A stretch of DNA of 64,000 nt from Deltaproteobacteria bacterium (GCA_020632695.1 JACKFB010000011.1:124001-188000); one strand, 5' to 3'; positions 28,427 through 38,766 are shown, numbered from the stretch's first letter. Notes: a model not told the origin generated them from the sequence alone. Made by a program: numbers and translations.

Positions 28427-30066
28427 GGGCCGATGTCCTCGCTCCGGGTGGGGAAGGGCTCGCACGCCGCCAGCACCCGCGCCTTGAAGGACCGTAGCCC
28501 CTCGCGCGCCGCCAGCGCCGGCAGCCCCAGCACGCGCTCCTGGGGCGCGCCGCCCGGGGCCAGCGCGCCGACCAGGCGGTCGAGGCGGGCGATGGTCTCC
28601 GAGTCGCGCTGGGCCAGCGCGCGCCGGTAGCGGTTGGCCAGGCGGCGCATGCGCTTTTCCAGCGCGGCCTCGCCGCGGGTCACCATCTTGGCCAGGCCGC
28701 GGTCCAGGCGCTCGCCGGCCGAGCGCAGCGCCAGGAGCTCGGCGCGCACGGGCGCCAGCAGCCGCTCCTCGAGGCCCTCGGGCGCCGGCAGCCCCTCGGG
28801 GCGCCGGGTCGCGCCCACCCGGGCCAGCAACTCGGCGCGGGGCAGGGCGGCGTCGTCGGGCTCGAGCCCCAGCGCCGCACACAGGCGCTGCTCCCGCGGG
28901 CCGACGACCCGGAAGCGCGCGCGCGGCGCCAGGAGCGGCATCGGCCGCCCGAAGTGCGTGTAGAGCGACGTCGTCTGCGCCAGGTAGGCCAGCTCACCCG
29001 GGCCACCGACGGTCGCGGCGGTCGGCAGGAGCAGGTCCTGCACCAGCGGCCGGAGCAGCGCCGAGCTGCTGAAGCGCCAGGGCTCCGACGCCAGCCACGC
29101 CTCGACGGTGGCCGCCGGCACCAGGCCGCGCTCGCCACCGCCCACCAGCGCGTAGCCTCCATCGGCCGCCTCGACCCGGTAGCGCGGGCCCTCGGGCCCC
29201 TCCGGGTGCACGAAGCTGAGCGGGGCGCCCGGCCGCACGTGCACCGGCGCGTCGAAGTCGTGGCGCCGCAGCTCGCGCACCCGGGCCTCGAGCGCGCCCG
29301 CGATGGCCTCCGCCTCGGCGAACGCGCGCCGGTGCACGGGCAGCGCCGCCGCCAGGGCGTGCGGGTCCCGCGGGTCCAACACCAGCAGCCCCTCGTCGGC
29401 GAAGAGCTCGGCCAGCATCCCGGTGAAGGCGGCCGCCCAGGTGACGCCGGGGGCATAGTGGCGCTCGACCAGCGCCAGCACCTCGTCGGCGGCGGGCAGC
29501 CCGTCCAGCTCGCGCCGCAGGGTCTCGTTGTGCTCGGCGATCTCGGGTCCCAGCGTCCGGCAGGCCATCGGCACCGGTCGCTCGTCGGGAGCGGCCACGC
29601 GCACGCGCAGGGGCTCGGCGCCGTCTCCGGGCAGCCCGCACTCGGCGGCCTCGGCGTGGTCGTGGTCCTCGCTGGCCACCCAGAACACGGGCACCACGGC
29701 CACGCCCTGCTCGGCGGAGAGCCAGCGGGCCAGGCACACGGCGTGGGCTGCCTTGTAGAAGGTGTAGAGCGGCCCCAACCACAGGCCGGCCTGCTGCCCG
29801 GTCAGCACCGCGGCGGCGCCGCCGCGGGCCAGCGCGTCCAGGTGGCCGCGGCGGGCGTCGCTCGGGGTGGCGCGGGCGTCCATCGCGGTCAGCGCCGCCA
29901 GCACCTCCGCGCTCACCGAGCGCCCGACGGCCTCCCGGACGGCCGCGGCCCGGTCGGGGGCGCACCAGGGATCCAGGGGCAACAGGGCGCGTGCCGCTGG
30001 GCGGCCTGCCAGCCAGGCTTCGGTGAATCGTGGAGCCAGCGCGACTTCTCCGGGTGGAGGGCACAA
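28423..30066 (-). CDS. bshC: Putative cysteine ligase BshC
   Basis: 547 residues, starting at ATG 30066. It adds cysteine to glucosamine-malate in the last step of bacillithiol synthesis. Family features are visible: VLTGQQAGLWLGPLYTFYKAAHAVCLARWL near residues 90-120, then PVFWVASEDHDHAEA, and later SSSALLRPLVQDLLLPTAATVGGPGELAYLAQ, which is close to the BshC consensus. A coiled-coil arm follows near residues 420-500. The first gene of the operon; it is divergent from the acidic lipoprotein gene at 30324, with about 260 bases between them. Confidence 0.92.
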   Translation of the reverse strand: MCPPPGEVALAPRFTEAWLAGRPAARALLPLDPWCAPDRAAAVREAVGRSVSAEVLAALTAMDARATPSDARRGHLDALARGGAAAVLTGQQAGLWLGPLYTFYKAAHAVCLARWLSAEQGVAVVPVFWVASEDHDHAEAAECGLPGDGAEPLRVRVAAPDERPVPMACRTLGPEIAEHNETLRRELDGLPAADEVLALVERHYAPGVTWAAAFTGMLAELFADEGLLVLDPRDPHALAAALPVHRRAFAEAEAIAGALEARVRELRRHDFDAPVHVRPGAPLSFVHPEGPEGPRYRVEAADGGYALVGGGERGLVPAATVEAWLASEPWRFSSSALLRPLVQDLLLPTAATVGGPGELAYLAQTTSLYTHFGRPMPLLAPRARFRVVGPREQRLCAALGLEPDDAALPRAELLARVGATRRPEGLPAPEGLEERLLAPVRAELLALRSAGERLDRGLAKMVTRGEAALEKRMRRLANRYRRALAQRDSETIARLDRLVGALAPGGAPQERVLGLPALAAREGLRSFKARVLAACEPFPTRSEDIGP

Positions 30067-30323
30067 TGCCCATCGTTGTGCCGATATGCCCGCTGGCTTG
30101 CAATCGTTTCATCGGCGCGGTGGGCCGGGGCGGGCGGCGGCGTCGGCGCGGGTTCGGCCGTGCAGACGCTGGCATGTCCCGCCCGCGCAGGGGGCAGGAG
30201 AAAAAAGTGCCGGCCCCCTCTCAAGTCGATCTCCCGGCGGGCCGAGCGCTGAGTTCCAGGAGGGCCGGCGCGGATCAGCGCGATCCGGGCGGCGCCTGCT
30301 GCCAGCCAAGCATGGGGGATTCG

Positions 30324-31220
30324 ATGGAATACAGGACTGGTCGGGTGGGGCGCGCCCTGGTGGTGGTCGCTTCGGTGTGGATGGTCGGGGCCTGCGACGG
30401 CGACGACGGCGGGAGCAGCGGGTCCCGGGCGCAGATGGCGCTGACCGGCGGCTTCTCGAACGGTGGCGCGAGCGCCAGCCCGGACGCAGGCGCGAGCGCG
30501 GACGGGGCGCGGGTGGTCACCACGGACGCGAACGCCGAGCGCGACTGGCGCAGCGGCGGCGGCAGCCTGGGGCAAGGCCCCGGCGGGCCGGGTGACGATG
30601 CGGCCGGCTCGGCCGACGGCGGCAGCCTGGGCCAGGGCGGCGGCGGGCCGGGTGACGATGCGGCCAGCTCGGCCGACGGCGGGAGCCTGGGCCAGGGCGG
30701 CGGCGAACAGCCCGGCGACGACGCCGGCGGCGGTGTCGAGGAGGGCGGCGGCGGCACCGACGAGGGCGGCGGCAGCGTCGACGACGGCGGCGGCAGCAGC
30801 GACGACGAGGGCGGCGAGGAGCCCGGCGACGACGACGGCAGCCTCGACGGCGGCAGCAGCCCCGGGTCCGAGCACCACTGCTCCCACGGGGGCGGCTACA
30901 AGGGCCCGAAGAAGCACGGCCACCACGGCTACGACGACGACGACGACCACGGCTACAAGGGCTCCAAGGGCGACGACGCCGACGACGAGGACGACGACGA
31001 GTTCCTGGTCGCCGCCGCCTGCCCCCCCTGCATGGATCCCTCGACCGGGAGCTGCTGGAAGAACCACGGCAAGTACGTCTCCTGCGTCGCGAAGGCCACC
31101 AACGCCGCGAAGGCGGCGGGCCTCATCTCGGGAAGCGAGAAGGGTCTCATCCAGAAGGCGGCGGCGCAGTCGGAGGTCGGGAAGGCGGGTTGGTGCAGTG
31201 ACCCGCTGTGTGACCTGTAG
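30324..31220 (+). CDS. Lipoprotein with acidic Gly/Ser/Asp repeats
   Basis: 298 residues. I chose ATG 30324 because a GGGGG-type ribosome-binding site precedes it and it gives a compact lipoprotein signal (MEYRTGRVGRALVVVASVWMVGACD); ATG 30312 is also in frame. The mature region is low complexity: three 20-residue repeats ending PGDDA, then a Gly/Asp/Glu-rich part and a His/Lys/Asp-rich patch (GHHGYDDDDDHGYKG) that could bind metal ions. A compact C-terminal domain of about 65 residues holds six cysteines (CPPC, CWKNHGKYVSC, CSDPLC). Similar tails occur in myxobacterial secreted proteins. The function is unknown. Confidence 0.75.
   Translation: MEYRTGRVGRALVVVASVWMVGACDGDDGGSSGSRAQMALTGGFSNGGASASPDAGASADGARVVTTDANAERDWRSGGGSLGQGPGGPGDDAAGSADGGSLGQGGGGPGDDAASSADGGSLGQGGGEQPGDDAGGGVEEGGGGTDEGGGSVDDGGGSSDDEGGEEPGDDDGSLDGGSSPGSEHHCSHGGGYKGPKKHGHHGYDDDDDHGYKGSKGDDADDEDDDEFLVAAACPPCMDPSTGSCWKNHGKYVSCVAKATNAAKAAGLISGSEKGLIQKAAAQSEVGKAGWCSDPLCDL
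30541..30720 (+). repeat. Three 60-bp tandem repeats inside a lipoprotein gene
   Basis: Three consecutive 60-base units (30541-30600, 30601-30660, 30661-30720) encode GGSLGQGxGGPGDDAAxSAD-type 20-residue repeats. Units 1 and 2 share their last 25 or more bases exactly; unit 3 diverges at the end. The period is a multiple of three, so unit gain or loss keeps the frame. Confidence 0.8.
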
Positions 31221-31248
31221 ATGGATCGGAGCACCGAGGTGGTTGGCC

Positions 31249-31390
31249 GAGGCACCGCCTGAGGCGGCTACGGACGTCGTTGAGGGCAGCGCTCCCTCGC
31301 GTCAGGCCTGCGACGGGCGGGAGCCCGACTCGGCCTGCGCTCGGTCGCGCCACCCTCAACGACGCCCTCGCTCGCCTCATTCGGCGCCTC
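31249..31390 (+). repeat. Structured repeat family H, copy H5
   Basis: The middle stem is a perfect 12 bp: CGTCGTTGAGGG (31275-31286) with CCCTCAACGACG (31353-31364), a sequence unrelated to the middle stems of H1 or H3. The core CAGGCC/GGCCTG with internal loop TGCGA/ACTC is at 31303-31337. The outer arms match H4 (GAGGC, TGAGGCG and their complements). The 3' boundary motif CGGCGCCTCTACATCG is shared with H4 and H6. It lies between two lipoprotein genes on the same strand. Confidence 0.82.
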
Positions 31391-31410
31391 TACATCGGGG
31401 CGTCCCGGGT

Positions 31411-31912
<502 letters not shown>

Positions 31913-31944
31913 CTCATCGCGCGTTCGGGCAGTAGACATCGCTG

Positions 31945-33813
31945 ATGCTGCTCCGCACCCCTGCTCGGGCGTTCCTGCTGGCGCTGGCTCTTGCGCCGTT
32001 CGGCTGCGCTGACGGCTCCGGGGGCGGTGGCGCTGCCGCTGACGCGGACGCCGCCGGGGCCGATGCTGCCGCCGATGCGGGCGACGCCGCCGGTTGCGAC
32101 GCCTGCGCGCCGCCGGCGGTCTGCCTCGAGGGATCCTGCGTGGCCGCCGAGGCTTGCTCCCCCGGCGCTACGGCGCTCTGCCTCGACAGCACCCACCTGA
32201 TGACCTGCGACGCCTCGGGCCAGGGCTACGTCCCCCGGAGCTGCGGCGCCGCGAAGATCTGCTTCCAGGGCACCTGCCGCGAGCCGATCTGCGTGCCCGG
32301 CTCCTGGGTCTGCGAGAACCTGGCGTCGCGCAAGCAGTGCAACGCCAGCGGCTCCGGCTTCCTCGCCCCCGAGACCTGCCCCGGGGGCAGCGCGTGTTCC
32401 TCGGGCGAGTGCGGGCAGAGCTGCGACGCCGACATCAAGTTCGGCTCCTACGTCGGCTGCGCGTTCTGGACGGTGGACCTCGACAACTCCACCGAGATCT
32501 ACGACTCCCCGCGCAGCCCGCGCGACACGCCGGTGGCGCTGGTGGTCTCGAACCCGGGCGACAAGGACGCCACGCTGGCCTTCGAGTGGGCGCCCGGCTA
32601 CCCCGGCACCGTCGCCGACCCGGTGGTGCCCGCCGGCTCGGTGCGGGTCATCGAGATGCCTCCGATGAACCTCCAGGGCACCTCGGTCGCCCGCAAGGCC
32701 ATCCGCTTCACCAGCTCGCGCCCCGTGCTGGCCTACCAGTTCAACCCCTGGGCCACCCGCTACTCCAACGACGCCTCGCTGCTGCTGCCCGAGCCCTTCG
32801 CCGGCAACGACTACGTCATCACCACCTGGGCCGACGGCACCAACGAGCTGATCCAGCCGACCGCCGCCACCCAGCGGGGCTACTTCGCCGTGCTGGCCCT
32901 GCGCGACGAGACCCAGGTCACCGTGACCGTGGCGACGGCGACCGAAGCCGGCCCCGGCGTCGCCGCCCTCGCCAAGGGCGCCTCGAGCACCTTCGCGCTC
33001 CAGCGCGGCGAGGTCGCCACCTTCGAGGCCACGCCGCCCGCCAACTTCTTCGGCCCATCGACGGACCTCACCGGCTCACGCGTCCAGTCCGACAAGCCCG
33101 TCGTGGTCTTCGCCGGCCACGAGGCGGCGCTGGTCGGCATCGTCACGCCCGAGTTCCCCGGCGACCCGCCCCCCGACCTGTGCTGCGCCGACCACCTGGA
33201 AGAGCAGCTCCTGCCCATCGCCTTCCTCGGCAAGGACTACCTCGCGGTGAAGAGCCACTCCCGCGGCGGCGAGAGGGACTTCTGGCGCATCCAGGCGGCC
33301 GCGCCCGGCGTCACCGTGACCACCGTGCCCGCCCAGCCGGGCGCCAACGGGGTGACGCTCTCGGCCATCGGCGACTACGCCCAGGTCGAGAGCAAGGAGA
33401 GCTTCGAGATCCACGCCACCGGCCCGGTGCAGGTCTCCCAGTTCCTGGTCGGTCAGGCGCAGACCTTCCAGGTCACCGGAGACCCCAGCCTGATCCTGGC
33501 CATACCGATCGAGCGCTTCCGGGCCTCCTACCTGGTGGCGACCCCGCCCGACTTCGCCCAGAGCTGGGTGAGCATCGTGGCCCCCAAGGGAGCCGCCGTC
33601 ACCTTCGACGGAGCGCCCCTGACCGCCAATGATCTCGTGCCCTTTGGATCCGGCGACTGGGCCTACGCATACCGCGAGCTGGGCCCCGGGCTGCACCGCA
33701 TCGAGGCCGACCGTGACTTCGGCGCCAGCGCCTACGGCTATGCGACGGCGACCAGCTATGGCTACCCTGCCGGCGTGCGCGGTCTCGCGGAGCTGCCGAC
33801 CAACGGCCCCTGA
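31945..33813 (+). CDS. Lipoprotein with IgGFc-binding-like domain
   Basis: 622 residues, starting at ATG 31945. The lipobox FGC lies at about residues 19-21. An Ala/Asp/Gly linker leads to a cysteine-rich region (residues about 50-160, with CDACAPPAVCLEGSC, CLDSTHLMTCDASGQGYVPRSCG and CNASGSGFLAPETCPGGSACSSGEC), which reads as two repeats. The large C-terminal domain (about 165-620) carries AYQFNPWATRYSNDASLLLPEPFAGNDYVITTW and later HLEEQLLPIAFLGKDYLAVKS. This matches the pattern of the IgGFc-binding protein N-terminal domain, widespread as surface lipoproteins in myxobacteria. It is probably an adhesion or surface protein. The domain call is by pattern. Confidence 0.72.
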   Translation: MLLRTPARAFLLALALAPFGCADGSGGGGAAADADAAGADAAADAGDAAGCDACAPPAVCLEGSCVAAEACSPGATALCLDSTHLMTCDASGQGYVPRSCGAAKICFQGTCREPICVPGSWVCENLASRKQCNASGSGFLAPETCPGGSACSSGECGQSCDADIKFGSYVGCAFWTVDLDNSTEIYDSPRSPRDTPVALVVSNPGDKDATLAFEWAPGYPGTVADPVVPAGSVRVIEMPPMNLQGTSVARKAIRFTSSRPVLAYQFNPWATRYSNDASLLLPEPFAGNDYVITTWADGTNELIQPTAATQRGYFAVLALRDETQVTVTVATATEAGPGVAALAKGASSTFALQRGEVATFEATPPANFFGPSTDLTGSRVQSDKPVVVFAGHEAALVGIVTPEFPGDPPPDLCCADHLEEQLLPIAFLGKDYLAVKSHSRGGERDFWRIQAAAPGVTVTTVPAQPGANGVTLSAIGDYAQVESKESFEIHATGPVQVSQFLVGQAQTFQVTGDPSLILAIPIERFRASYLVATPPDFAQSWVSIVAPKGAAVTFDGAPLTANDLVPFGSGDWAYAYRELGPGLHRIEADRDFGASAYGYATATSYGYPAGVRGLAELPTNGP

Positions 33814-33882
33814 CCCGCCGACGCGGCGAACGCCACCCCGCCGCCGCTCCCGCCCAACCCCTCCACGCCCGGCGGTCCCTCC

Positions 33883-36332
33883 ATGCCCGTGTTCCTCTCG
33901 CTGCTCATGCTGACGATGCCTCGAGCCCTGCCCGAGCCCCCCTCGGCCGGCGCCCTCGCCCTGGCCATCGACCACCTCCAGAACACCGGCCGCGTGCTCT
34001 ACGTCGCCGCCCACCCCGACGACGAGAACACCCGCCTGCTGGCCTGGCTGGTGGGCGAGCGCGGCGTCGACGCGGCCTACCTCTCGATGACCCGCGGCGG
34101 CGGCGGCCAGAACCTCATCGGCACCGAGCAGGCCGAGCTGCTCGGCTACCTCCGCACCCTGGAGCTGCTGGCCGCGCGCGCCATCGACGGCGCCCGGCAG
34201 ATGTTCACCCGCGCCCGCGACTTCGGGTACTCGAAGAACCCCGAGGAGACCCTGCGCCTGTGGGGCCACGACCGCGCCCTGGTCGACGTGGTGCGCGCCA
34301 TCCGCCGCTTCCGCCCCGACATCATCGTCACGCGCTTCTCGACCGAGGGCCCCAACCACGGCCACCACACGGCCTCGGCGCTGCTGGCCGCCGAGGCCTT
34401 CCGCGCCGCCGCCGACCCCAAGCGCTTCCCCGAGCTGAAGCTCCCCCCGTGGCAGGCCGACCGCCTGCTCGAGAACGTCTCGACCTGGAACCGCCCGCCG
34501 GACGCCGACATGTCCGAGTTCCTGCGCGTGGACGTCGGCGGCTACAGCCCGCTGCTGGGCGAGTCCTGGGGCGAGATGGCCGCCCGCAGCCGCACCATGC
34601 ACAAGACCCAGGGCTTCGGCTCGGCGCCGACCCGCGGCACCACCCTCGAGTACTTCGCCCCGCGGGCGGGCACCGCGCCGACCGGCGACCCCTTCGCCGG
34701 CATCGACTTCACCTGGGCCCGCGTCCCCGGCTCCGAGCGCCTGCAGACCCTGCTCGCCAAGGCCTCCGCGGACTTCGACCTGCGGGCGCCCCACCAGAGC
34801 ATCCCGACGCTGGTCGAGGCCTACCGCGCCATGGCCGCGCTGCCGCCGAGCGCCCGGCGCGACGCGGGCCTGCGCCAGCTCGAGGCCATCCTGGTGCAGG
34901 CCGCCGGGCTGTGGCTCCAGGCCCGCGCGGCGCAGCCCGCCGTGGGCCGCGGCGAGAAGGTCGAGGCCCGGCTCCAGGCGGTGCTGCAGACGCCGGCCGC
35001 CGCGAAGCTGAGCGCGGTGGTGCTGCCCGGCGGCGCCCGCGTGCCCGTCGGCGCGACGCTGGTCAGCGGCACGCCGCTGGAGCGCGCCGAGACCTTCACG
35101 GTGGCCAGGGACGCCGCCTTCCCGATCCCCCACTGGCTGGAGAAGGCGCCCGAGCCGGCCTTCTACCGCACCGAGGATCCCGCCCTCATCGGGCTGCCCG
35201 ACACGCCGGCCGCGCTGCGCGTCACCTTCGACGTGGAGATCGGCGGCCTGCCGCTCCGGGTCGAGCGCCCGCTCGAGTTCGCCGCCACCGACCGCGTCCG
35301 CGGCGAGGTGCTGCGGCGCGTCGAGGTGATGCCCGCCGCCACCGCCACCGCCGCCCAGGGCGTGCTGCTCTTCCCCGAGGGCCACCCAGCCACCGTCGAC
35401 GTGGTGCTGCGCGCCGGCCACGGCCCGGCCAAGGGCACCCTGCGCCCGCGCCTGCCCGCCGGGTGGCGCTCCGAGCCGCCCTCGGTCCCCTTCGACCTGG
35501 GCACCGCCGGCGAGGAGCGCGCCGTCGCGCTGACCATCACGCCGCCGGCTGGCGCCCGGCCCGGCGGCGAGCTGGAGCTGGTCACCGAGGTCGGCACCGA
35601 GCGCGCCGCGTGGCGCCTGGACGCCGTCGATCATCCTCACCTGCCCCAGCGCTCGGTGCTGCGTCCGTCGCGGGTCACGCTGGTGCCGCTGGCGCTCGGC
35701 GGCACCGACCGGCGCGTCGGCATCATCCCCGGCTCGGGCGACAAGGTCGGCGACACGCTCCGCCAGGTCGGCTACTCGGTGACCGAGCTGGACCCCGACC
35801 ATATCGAGGACGCCGACCTCAGCCGCTTCGACGTGGTGCTGGCCGGCGTCCGCGCCTGGAACGTGCACCCGCGCCTGCGCTTCGCCCACGACAAGCTGAT
35901 GGCCTGGGTGGACCAGGGCGGCCTGCTGGTCGTGCAGTACAACACGGTGGGCCGCCGCGACCCGGACATGGACGGGCTGGGGCCCTACCCGATGTCGATC
36001 AATCACGGGCGCGTGACCGACGAGACGGCGGCGATGGTGCCCGTGCGCGCCGACCACCCGCTGCTGACCACGCCCAACCGCCTGGTGCCGGCGGACTACG
36101 AGGGCTGGGTGCAGGAGCGCGGCCTCTACTTCGCCGAGACCTGGGACCCCAAGTACGAGCCGGTGTTCCGCATCGCCGACCCGGGCGAGCCGGCCCAGGA
36201 GGGGCGCTGCTGGTAGCCCACCACGGCAAGGGCGCCTTCATCTACACGGGCCTGGCCTTCTTCCGCGAGCTGCCCGCCGGCGTCCCCGGCGCCGTGCGCC
36301 TGCTGGCCAACATCCTGTCCTATGCCCGCTGA
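33883..36332 (+). CDS. PIG-L/LmbE family deacetylase with C-terminal domain, apparent frameshift
   Basis: The frame starts at ATG 33883 and runs to a TAG at 36214, but the C-terminal sequence (ALLVAHHGKGAFIYTGLAFFRELPAGVPGAVRLLANILSYAR) continues in another frame to 36332. One extra base near the G run 36201-36204 would join them, giving about 816 residues. N-terminal zinc-deacetylase motifs: AAHPDDENTRLLAWL and STEGPNHGHHTAS. The rest is a long beta-rich region, then a glutamine-amidotransferase-like C-terminal domain (VLAGVRAWNVHPRLRFAHDKLMAWVDQGG). This domain order is known for LmbE-like proteins linked to sugar deacetylation. Either an assembly indel or a real disruption. Confidence 0.8.
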
Positions 36333-36486
36333 GCCGCGCGCCGAGGTCACGGCGCCGCCCCCCCGCGCCGACCTGGACGAGGCCCCGCCGCTGCTGGGCA
36401 CCTGGCCGCGCGTCTACGCGCTGGTGCTGGTCTCCCAGGCCCTGCTCGTCGTCGTCTTCTACGCCGTGACCCGGTGGTACGCGTGA
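36322..36486 (+). CDS. Small single-pass membrane protein before the symporter
   Basis: 54 residues, starting at ATG 36322 inside the end of the deacetylase gene, with a TGA at 36484 that overlaps the GTG of the symporter gene (GTGA). An acidic and Pro-rich N-terminal part (MPAEPRAEVTAPPPRADLDEAPPLLG) is followed by one membrane helix (YALVLVSQALLVVVFYAV) and a short TRWYA tail. The double overlap and the helix support a real gene. Short accessory proteins encoded just before sodium:solute symporters are known in several bacterial groups; whether this one serves that role is inference. Confidence 0.75.
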   Translation: MPAEPRAEVTAPPPRADLDEAPPLLGTWPRVYALVLVSQALLVVVFYAVTRWYA

Positions 36487-38177
36487 CGGCGCTCGACTGG
36501 GCGGTCCTGCTGGGCACCATCGCCTTCATCGTCGTCTACGGCATCTGGAAGTACCGCGGCACCTCCACGATGGAGGGCTACCTGCGCGGCGGCAGCGACC
36601 TCCGCTGGCCCACCATCGGCCTGTCGATCATGGCGACCCAGGCCAGCGCCATCACGTTCCTGTCGGTGCCCGGCCAGGCCTACGAAGACGGCATGCGCTT
36701 CGTGCAGTTCTACTTCGGGCTGCCGCTGGCGATGGTCTTCATCAGCAAGGTCATCGTCCCCATCTACTACCGGCTGCGCGTCTACACGGCCTACGAGTAC
36801 CTGGAGACCCGCTTCGACCTGAAGACCCGCCTGCTCGCCGCCTTCCTCTTCCTGCTCTCCCGCGGCCTGGCCGCCGGCATCACCATCTACGCGCCGGCCA
36901 TCATCCTGTCGGCCATCCTGGGCTGGTCGCTGACCTGGACCAACGTCGGCATCGGCGCCGCGGTCGTGCTCTACACGGTGCTGGGCGGCACCAAGGCGGT
37001 CAGCCAGACCCAGAAGCAGCAGATGGTGGTCATCCTCATCGGCATGTTCCTGGCGGCCGTCATCATCGTGCGGCTTCTGCCCGAGGGCGTCTCCGTCGGC
37101 GACGCCGCGTCGCTGGCCGGCGCGCTGGGCCGCATGAACGTGGTGGACCTGCACTTCGACCCGCAGAGCCGCTACAACCTGTGGTCGGGCCTGCTGGGCG
37201 GCTTCTTCCTGTCGCTGGCCTACTTCGGCACCGACCAGAGCCAGGTGCAGCGCTATCTCACCGGCCGCTCCACCGCCGAGAGCCGCCTGGGCCTGCTCTT
37301 CAACGGGATGCTCAAGATCCCCATGCAGGCGGCCATCCTCTTCATCGGCATCCTGGTGCTGAGCTTCCACCTCTTCGTCCGGCCGCCGGTCTTCTTCAAC
37401 GAGCCCGCCTGGGAGCGCGCCACCCACGGCGCCCACGCGGCCCAGCTCCAGGCCATCGACGCCCGCTGGGACGACGCCTTCGAGACCCGCCGCGCCGACG
37501 CCTGGCGCTACCTCGAGGCCGACCGCACCGGCGACGCCCAGGCGCTCGCCCAGGCCCGCCAGTCCCTGGTGGACTCCCAGGCGGTGATGAAGGACCTCCG
37601 CGCCGAGGCCAAGACCGCGCTCCAGGCCGCCGACCCGCGCATCGAGACCGAGGACACCGACTACATCTTCATCGGCTTCGTCATCAAGTGGCTGCCCTCG
37701 GGCCTGGTCGGCCTGCTGGTCGCCGTCATCCTCTGCGCGGCCATGTCCTCGACCGCCAGCGAGCTCAACGCCCTGGGCTCCACCATGGTCGTCGACATCT
37801 ACAAGCGCGCGCTGCGCCCCGGCCAGTCCGACACCCACTACGTCAAGGCCTCCAAGGCCTTCACCGTGCTCTGGGGCGGCCTGGCCATCGCCTTCGCCAC
37901 CTTCGCGTCCTTGCTCGACAACCTCATCGAGGCCGTGAACATCCTCGGCTCCATCTTCTACGGCACCGTCCTGGGCGTCTTCCTCACCGCCTTCTTCCTC
38001 CGCCGCATCGGCGGCACCGCGGTCTTCCTCGGAGCCCTGGTCGGCCAGGCCGTCGTCACCACCCTCTTCTTCACCAGCGACCTCGGCTACCTCTGGTACA
38101 ACCTGGTCGGCTGCGCCGTCGTCATGGCCTCCGCCACCGCCCTGTCCCTGGCCTTCCCAGCCCCCCGCCCGAGCTGA
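36483..38177 (+). CDS. Sodium:solute symporter family transporter
   Basis: 564 residues, starting at GTG 36483 and coupled to the preceding small gene. At least twelve hydrophobic helices are visible. The SSS signature region includes GLSIMATQASAITFLSVPGQAYEDGMRFVQFYFGLPLAM, YTVLGGTKAVSQTQKQQM, and LGGFFLSLAYFGTDQSQVQRYLTGRS. A long hydrophilic insertion of about 100 residues (340-440) is helical and charged. The substrate could be a sugar, carboxylate or nucleoside. Neighbouring deacetylase and small-membrane-protein genes suggest a sugar-derivative uptake unit. Confidence 0.88.
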   Translation: MTALDWAVLLGTIAFIVVYGIWKYRGTSTMEGYLRGGSDLRWPTIGLSIMATQASAITFLSVPGQAYEDGMRFVQFYFGLPLAMVFISKVIVPIYYRLRVYTAYEYLETRFDLKTRLLAAFLFLLSRGLAAGITIYAPAIILSAILGWSLTWTNVGIGAAVVLYTVLGGTKAVSQTQKQQMVVILIGMFLAAVIIVRLLPEGVSVGDAASLAGALGRMNVVDLHFDPQSRYNLWSGLLGGFFLSLAYFGTDQSQVQRYLTGRSTAESRLGLLFNGMLKIPMQAAILFIGILVLSFHLFVRPPVFFNEPAWERATHGAHAAQLQAIDARWDDAFETRRADAWRYLEADRTGDAQALAQARQSLVDSQAVMKDLRAEAKTALQAADPRIETEDTDYIFIGFVIKWLPSGLVGLLVAVILCAAMSSTASELNALGSTMVVDIYKRALRPGQSDTHYVKASKAFTVLWGGLAIAFATFASLLDNLIEAVNILGSIFYGTVLGVFLTAFFLRRIGGTAVFLGALVGQAVVTTLFFTSDLGYLWYNLVGCAVVMASATALSLAFPAPRPS

Positions 38178-38199
38178 CGCCCCCCATCGGCGAGGCCAC

Positions 38200-38766
38200 G
38201 CTCGACTGCCCCCCGCGCTGCGCGCCGCGCTCGGCGCCCACGTCCCGTCGTTCGAGTTCGTCCTCCACGACCTCGCCCGCATCGACGACGCCTCGCTCCG
38301 GGTCCACCCCGTCCTGGGCGTCGTCCACACGATGCTGAAACACATCCGCGACAAGGACCTCATCACCCGCCTCCCCGACCTCGCCCCAATCTTCGCCGAC
38401 GCCTACGCGGCAGCGGACGGGGGCTTGTCAGCGCTCCGCCTCGCGCTAAGCTACCTCCTGGAAGCCCGAGACGATCTGGCCCCCCAACACCTCGCCGACT
38501 TCCTCGAACAGCACGTGAGCCAAGACCTCGAGGAGCTCGCCATGAGCACCGCCGATCGCCTCCGCGAAGAGGGCCGCCAGCAAGAGCGAGTGAGTGCACG
38601 CCTGCAGGCCCAGCGCCGCACGCTGCACCGCCTGATCGAGCTGCGCTTCGGGCCTCCCTCGCCGGCGACAGAGGCCCGTCTGCAGGCCGCCACCGAAGCC
38701 GACCTCGCCCGTTGGGTGGACCACATCCTGACCGCCGCCAGCGTCGACGAGCTGCTCGGCTCATGA
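38200..38766 (+). pseudogene. Remnant of an Rpn/PD-(D/E)XK transposase-like nuclease with DUF4351 tail
   Basis: The frame is open from the end of the symporter gene without a start, and an ATG occurs only at 38332. Residues read LPPALRAALGAHVPSFEFVLHDLARIDDASLRVHP, then the C-terminal helical region, then RTLHRLIELRFGPPSPATEARLQAATEADLARWVDHILTAASVDELLGS, which fits DUF4351. The N-terminal catalytic half of Rpn-type nucleases (with the PD-(D/E)XK residues) is missing, so this is a 5'-truncated relic. A 24-base sequence at 38541-38564 is repeated at 38762-38785 over its stop codon. It marks the left edge of the accessory region. Confidence 0.7.
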
